DNA of 64,000 nucleotides from Sphingobacterium phlebotomi. GTDB lineage: Bacteria; Bacteroidota; Bacteroidia; Sphingobacteriales; Sphingobacteriaceae. Below, in pieces: positions 61,201-64,000 of this stretch. The position numbers and the translations under genes are program-made. Location: NCBI RefSeq assembly GCF_008180195.1, contig NZ_VTAV01000002.1:372001-436000 (forward strand). The letters are read 5' to 3'. Under the pieces are notes generated by a model, which was not told where the DNA came from, ran no database searches, and worked only from the letters and a program-made list of their open reading frames with translations. How positions within the stretch are numbered: position 1 is the first letter of the stretch; every line of letters starts with the position of its first letter.

Positions 61201-61741
61201 TAATTCGCGTTGGCGGGCTAGTATAGGAAACGAGTTTAAATACAAACAATTTTCTTTGAATGTGTTGATAGATGGCCAGTACGGTGGTTCATCGTATTCG
61301 TTGACACATGCGTTGTTAGCAGAACATGGAAAACTCAAAAAGACTCTTCCTGGGAGATATAATGGTGTCATCGGAAAGGGAGTTATTGCCAATGAGGACG
61401 GAACATATAGCCCCAATGACGTGATTGCACAGGATATATGGACGTATTATACACGTCATTATGGACGAGAAAATCTTGAAGGAAGTATGTTCAGTACAGA
61501 TTTTATCAAACTAAGAGAGATGCGTTTAGATTATACTTTTTCTAGGGCAAGAGCCCAAAAATTAGGGTTGGAAAAAGCGAGAATAGGTTTGTACGGTCGT
61601 GATTTGTTTATGATTACGGCTTGGCCGGTTTTTGATCCTGAATTTGGCACGTTGAACAACGGCAGTATAGATAAAGGTTTTGAAACTGCCCAGTTCCCGG
61701 CAACGCGCACATTTGGAATAAACTTAACAGTTGGTTTTTAA
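58205..61741 (+). CDS. SusC/RagA TonB-dependent transporter with STN domain, module 2
   Basis: 1178 aa. A 34-residue lead precedes a typical signal sequence (KFTGIILLLFSMHLSAKTVAQ). STN domain about 58-130 (VSLKEVFRVLNKQTGYYFIYNE), carboxypeptidase-D-regulatory-like domain about 145-225, TonB-box region LDEVVVTALGLERQEKALGY, plug about 240-395 (LVRSGAGPTGSNKIILRGENN, LKGPGAAALYGQRGANG) and barrel ending FGINLTVGF. The TALGxERxxKALGYSV type commonly pairs with SusD-like_2 lipoproteins, as here. Confidence 0.95.
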   Translation: MKEVLHFKLRRSKIPTGDVISNRISSPFRRTFLIMKFTGIILLLFSMHLSAKTVAQHVTLKAHKVSLKEVFRVLNKQTGYYFIYNENIVKSTTPITIDLQNTALKTALDNILDDLMLSYTIKGKTIILEKKRDVVARNGLVQTDTVVVNGTIYDTQQPPTPLAGASITVKGTQIKTVSDTKGNFRISVPSENAILLFSYLGYSSQEKKVGRDRQLQVHLIKEQSKLDEVVVTALGLERQEKALGYSVTQIGGEQLTDALSNNWTDALSGKVAGVNLVRSGAGPTGSNKIILRGENNLTGDNDALIVVDGVVINNSSGQMTGTGDGSYLGSDSPVDFGSGLNDINPEDIESVSVLKGPGAAALYGQRGANGAIIITTKSGKPRVKGIGVTVNSNTSMEAISRWPDYQYEYGSGAEGVNYFSWGNTADGSSTRSSSVAWGPKFDGQSFFQYDPLTHKGAIERTPWIPYPNNRKDFFETGKTFTNTVTLDGGTAKTAVRFSFTDVNNKWIVPNTGYRRNTVALSASQKATDKLQISTKINYTNKRSDNLPATGYNNQTVMYWNIMQVPNGNLDWLKDYWMPGLEGIDQSYPFSTSPDNPYLIVHEMLNKLNRNSLTGNVQATYDFTKDLNLMVRTSMDLSHESRSEQRPMDTQKFPQGMYRTMNIFAQEVNSEFLLKYNGKLGDKFDFSLSGGGSRLQNRYVKDELRANALQYPQVFTLANARDILTALPFRSEYKINSLYGLATLGYNNYLFLDITARNDWNSVLAIPTSTDNVSFFYPSVNMSAVISDMFELPQYVSFAKLRASYAGVGSGGTKTYQNTYAYLIANNFSGGLLNPTTLPNEFLKPQYTTSYELGADLRFFKNRLGLDITVYKGDTKDQILTATLDRSSGYNNMVVNGGLVSNRGIEIQANGVPLKSPKGLNWKVFATFAANDNKVERLTDSLFALRLQNTMSGRGSIEARVGGNMSAIYGPGYQRSPDGQIVYEEGYPVLTSEPIYLGNSNSRWRASIGNEFKYKQFSLNVLIDGQYGGSSYSLTHALLAEHGKLKKTLPGRYNGVIGKGVIANEDGTYSPNDVIAQDIWTYYTRHYGRENLEGSMFSTDFIKLREMRLDYTFSRARAQKLGLEKARIGLYGRDLFMITAWPVFDPEFGTLNNGSIDKGFETAQFPATRTFGINLTVGF

Positions 61742-61759
61742 CTATTGAATGGAACAGCT

Positions 61760-63229
61760 ATGAGTATGATAAAAAAACAATGGGTTTTTGCCCTCGCCAT
61801 GTTAACGATATTATCCTGTACAAAAGGATTTAAAGAACTGAGTAAAAATCCCAATTCCAGCGAATTTGCTTTACCACAAGCGTTGCTTGCTCCTTCAATA
61901 ACCGATGTCGTCAGCAAGAATATGAACAGGGCGGCTAGAAGGATTAATAACGAGTTGATGCAGGTACATGTGTTGATGGGCGATGTGGAAGGCAGGATAT
62001 TCCGTTATGACCTACGGCGGTCGGAAGCTGATTATAATTGGAATAATTGGTTCCTACAGCTAACAAATTTTAAAAACATGTATCAAAGTGCAGAAGATCT
62101 GCTGGCCGTAGACGGCGACAACGCGAACAAGACATATATGGGAATAGCGTTGATCTGTCAGGCTTGGGTCGCTTCGTTGCTGACAGATACGTATGGGGAC
62201 GTACCTTATTTTGAGGCAAATCAAGGCAAAGAAGGTATCCTAATGCCCAAATTTGATAAACAGCAAGATATTTACAGCGATATATTTAATAAACTGGAGC
62301 AGGCAAATGAACATCTGAAAGTCAATACAAATTTGCCGGGGGATCAAGCAGGCTCCGATCCGATATATGGAGGCGTTGCGCTGAATTGGCGAAAACTCGG
62401 AAATTCGTTATATCTACGTCTTTTGCTTCGGGTATCCGGTAAGGCGGAAACAAATGCGAGCACTAAAATTAAGGAAATCGTACAAACAAATGCAGCAAAC
62501 TATCCTTTGATTTCTAGTAATGCCGAATCTGCAGTACTGCGATGGACAGGAACTTTACCCTATCAATCGCCTTTCCATACACTGCGGGATGCGGAATGGA
62601 ATTTGCATAAACTGACCAATTTCTTTGTTGACAATCTGAAAGACTGGGGTGATCCAAGGATTGGGAGATGGGCCACATTATCTCAAGGAGAATATGCCGG
62701 TATACCTAGTGGGTATCCGGTCGGCATGGCGCCAACATCACGTTCAGCATTGCCGCTTGCCTTAAAGACAGAACCGTTACTCGGAAATATAATGAACTAT
62801 GCAGAACTTCAGTTGATATTGGCCGAGGTCGCTGCAAGAGGATGGACGGATGGAAATGCCCGGGAACACTATGAAACAGGAATTGTCAATGGCATAACGT
62901 TCTGGGGATATACCGTACCCCCCAACTATTTAAACGGTGTGTATATCAAATGGGATGAAGATGAAGGGCTAAGCAGTAAGATTGAAAGAATACAACTGCA
63001 AAAATACTATGCCCTTTTCTTTACGGATTTCGAACAATGGTTTGAATACCGACGGACAGGATACCCCGAATTGCCCAAGGGAGCGGGATTGCAAAACAAT
63101 GGTGAAATGCCTGTCAGGATAAATTATCCGATATATCTCCAGTCAACCAACCGAGACCACTATGATGAGGCGGTTGCCAGGCAAGGGGCGGACGATATAA
63201 ACACCAAAGTGTGGTGGCAGCAGCCATAA
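61760..63229 (+). CDS. SusD-like_2 (PF12771-type) outer-membrane lipoprotein
   Basis: 489 aa. Lipobox LSC (Cys about 20). Family-like blocks are FKELSKNPNSSEFALPQALLAPS at the start, GIALICQAWVASLLTDTYGDVPYFEA (about 128-153) and the end IQLQKYYALFFTDFEQWFEYRRTGYPEL. This is the SusD-like_2 branch, not the RagB branch of the two other SusD genes. ATG 61760 preferred over a TTG 15 bp upstream. Partner of the preceding SusC. Confidence 0.9.
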   Translation: MSMIKKQWVFALAMLTILSCTKGFKELSKNPNSSEFALPQALLAPSITDVVSKNMNRAARRINNELMQVHVLMGDVEGRIFRYDLRRSEADYNWNNWFLQLTNFKNMYQSAEDLLAVDGDNANKTYMGIALICQAWVASLLTDTYGDVPYFEANQGKEGILMPKFDKQQDIYSDIFNKLEQANEHLKVNTNLPGDQAGSDPIYGGVALNWRKLGNSLYLRLLLRVSGKAETNASTKIKEIVQTNAANYPLISSNAESAVLRWTGTLPYQSPFHTLRDAEWNLHKLTNFFVDNLKDWGDPRIGRWATLSQGEYAGIPSGYPVGMAPTSRSALPLALKTEPLLGNIMNYAELQLILAEVAARGWTDGNAREHYETGIVNGITFWGYTVPPNYLNGVYIKWDEDEGLSSKIERIQLQKYYALFFTDFEQWFEYRRTGYPELPKGAGLQNNGEMPVRINYPIYLQSTNRDHYDEAVARQGADDINTKVWWQQP

Positions 63230-63260
63230 TAAAGAGAGTTAAAGAAACAAATTTATACAG

Positions 63261-64000
63261 ATGAAAACGATATTATTCATCATCGGAGCCATACTTTGTT
63301 GTTTGGCGGGATGTAAAGAGAAAGACTGGGTCGAGGGAACGCTAAGTCCGGTCATATCGATAGAGAATTTGCGCTTGCTTTATAAAGGGGAAGAGCTTAT
63401 TCTGAATAGTGACAACCTCGCGGGAGCGACACAAATGAACGGCGTGGTGATTTCAGACGCTGCATCTGGCAATGTACCGGAAGGAACCGTCGTCATTCAA
63501 CATCTAGCGCGGAAAAGGATAAGAGGAATCAACGTATATGTGGGCGAAAAAGCAATAGATTACAAACCGGGAGATTCTGTTTCCGTAGCTATCCAAGGAG
63601 CCGCATTAAAAAAGGAGCATGGATCGTTGACGATTGGAGGCATCGGGACAAATGCTATAGCGTTAATATCAGAACAAAACACGACGCACATGCAGCAAGT
63701 TTCCATTAAGCAACTAACAGACAATCCTTCTGCATACGAGAGTACGCTGATACAGATTTATGCCGGAGATTTTATTCCGGAACCAACCGGGGAAGAATTC
63801 TTTGTCGGAGACAAAGTGTTTAGCGATGGAACAGCTGAAACACGGATTCATACAGAAACTACGGCAGACTATGCATCCGTACAAGTTCCTGCAACAGCCT
63901 CTGTTAGGGGTATTGCTATGTTATATACCGCAGAAAATTCTCCAGAACCGGAAATTTCCATTTGGCCACGGAGCATGGAAGATATAAGAGCCAAGACCGT
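63261..64000 (+). CDS. DUF5689 surface lipoprotein (3' end outside window)
   Basis: Open from ATG 63261 to the window edge: 246 complete codons, no stop. Lipobox LAGC (Cys 18) is followed by a charged KEKDWVEG tether. The rest fits a DUF5689 domain (about 30-245), which is beta-rich with GDSVSVAIQGAAL and the closing motif IWPRSMEDI. Such lipoproteins are usually part of SusC/D units and often continue into an endonuclease/phosphatase or lamin-tail domain further downstream, which cannot be seen here. It follows the SusD gene by 31 bp. Confidence 0.8.
   Translation, partial: MKTILFIIGAILCCLAGCKEKDWVEGTLSPVISIENLRLLYKGEELILNSDNLAGATQMNGVVISDAASGNVPEGTVVIQHLARKRIRGINVYVGEKAIDYKPGDSVSVAIQGAALKKEHGSLTIGGIGTNAIALISEQNTTHMQQVSIKQLTDNPSAYESTLIQIYAGDFIPEPTGEEFFVGDKVFSDGTAETRIHTETTADYASVQVPATASVRGIAMLYTAENSPEPEISIWPRSMEDIRAKT

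Overview
The window looks like chromosome of a Bacteroidetes bacterium, most likely family Sphingobacteriaceae. Three SusC/SusD outer-membrane pairs, two ECF-sigma/FecR modules, DUF5017 and DUF5689 surface lipoproteins, weak ribosome binding sites, and upstream boxes matching the Bacteroidetes -7 consensus TAnnTTTG all point there. No rRNA, tRNA, CRISPR array, transposase or phage gene was seen.

Layout. (1) 1-9.8 kb is an ion and solute transport block: a DUF389-like C-terminus, KtrA/KtrB potassium uptake, a PutP-type Na+/proline symporter, an AGCS Na+/alanine symporter, a two-domain universal stress protein, and a minus-strand operon nhaA - DAACS symporter - two small unknown membrane proteins. 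(2) 10-13 kb holds a 53-aa membrane peptide and an arsenic operon on the minus strand (arsR - DUF6428 - thioredoxin-type arsC - acr3) with two matching ArsR operator candidates. (3) 13.2-13.4 kb carries a probable small RNA or attenuated leader (promoter, about 160 nt, strong terminator), followed by AraC regulator - YceI - LigB-type dioxygenase. (4) 16-19.4 kb has an L-threonine aldolase, a GNAT acetyltransferase, a DoxX protein and an aldo/keto reductase. (5) 19.4-23.7 kb is a minus-strand cluster of five genes (LRR-DUF1963 protein, three unknowns, a DUF4870-like membrane protein) resembling an immunity-gene cluster without a toxin. (6) 23.9-26.6 kb encodes two regulators, a TPR-membrane-HTH protein and a cupin-AraC protein.

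(7) 26.8-48.2 kb is the most interesting part: a polysaccharide utilisation locus with an unusual catabolic set. It encodes an FucI-family isomerase, an AraB-family ribulokinase, an SSS symporter, a DapA/NanA-superfamily lyase, three sialidase-like beta-propeller proteins, SusC/SusD, two DUF5017 lipoproteins, a sialate-O-acetylesterase-type SGNH esterase and an FG-GAP propeller. The combination fits cleavage and use of a 3-deoxy-ulosonic acid. Kdo gives the best chemical fit: aldolase -> pyruvate + D-arabinose -> D-ribulose -> D-ribulose-5-phosphate. This is inference; no substrate can be read from DNA alone.

(8) 48.3-64 kb holds two ECF sigma - FecR - SusC(STN) - SusD modules, the last continuing into a DUF5689 lipoprotein cut by the window end. 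Strong hairpins lie between fecR and susC in both modules, and the first module has about 700 bp of non-coding DNA between sigma and fecR containing a terminator and a tandem 21-bp repeat.
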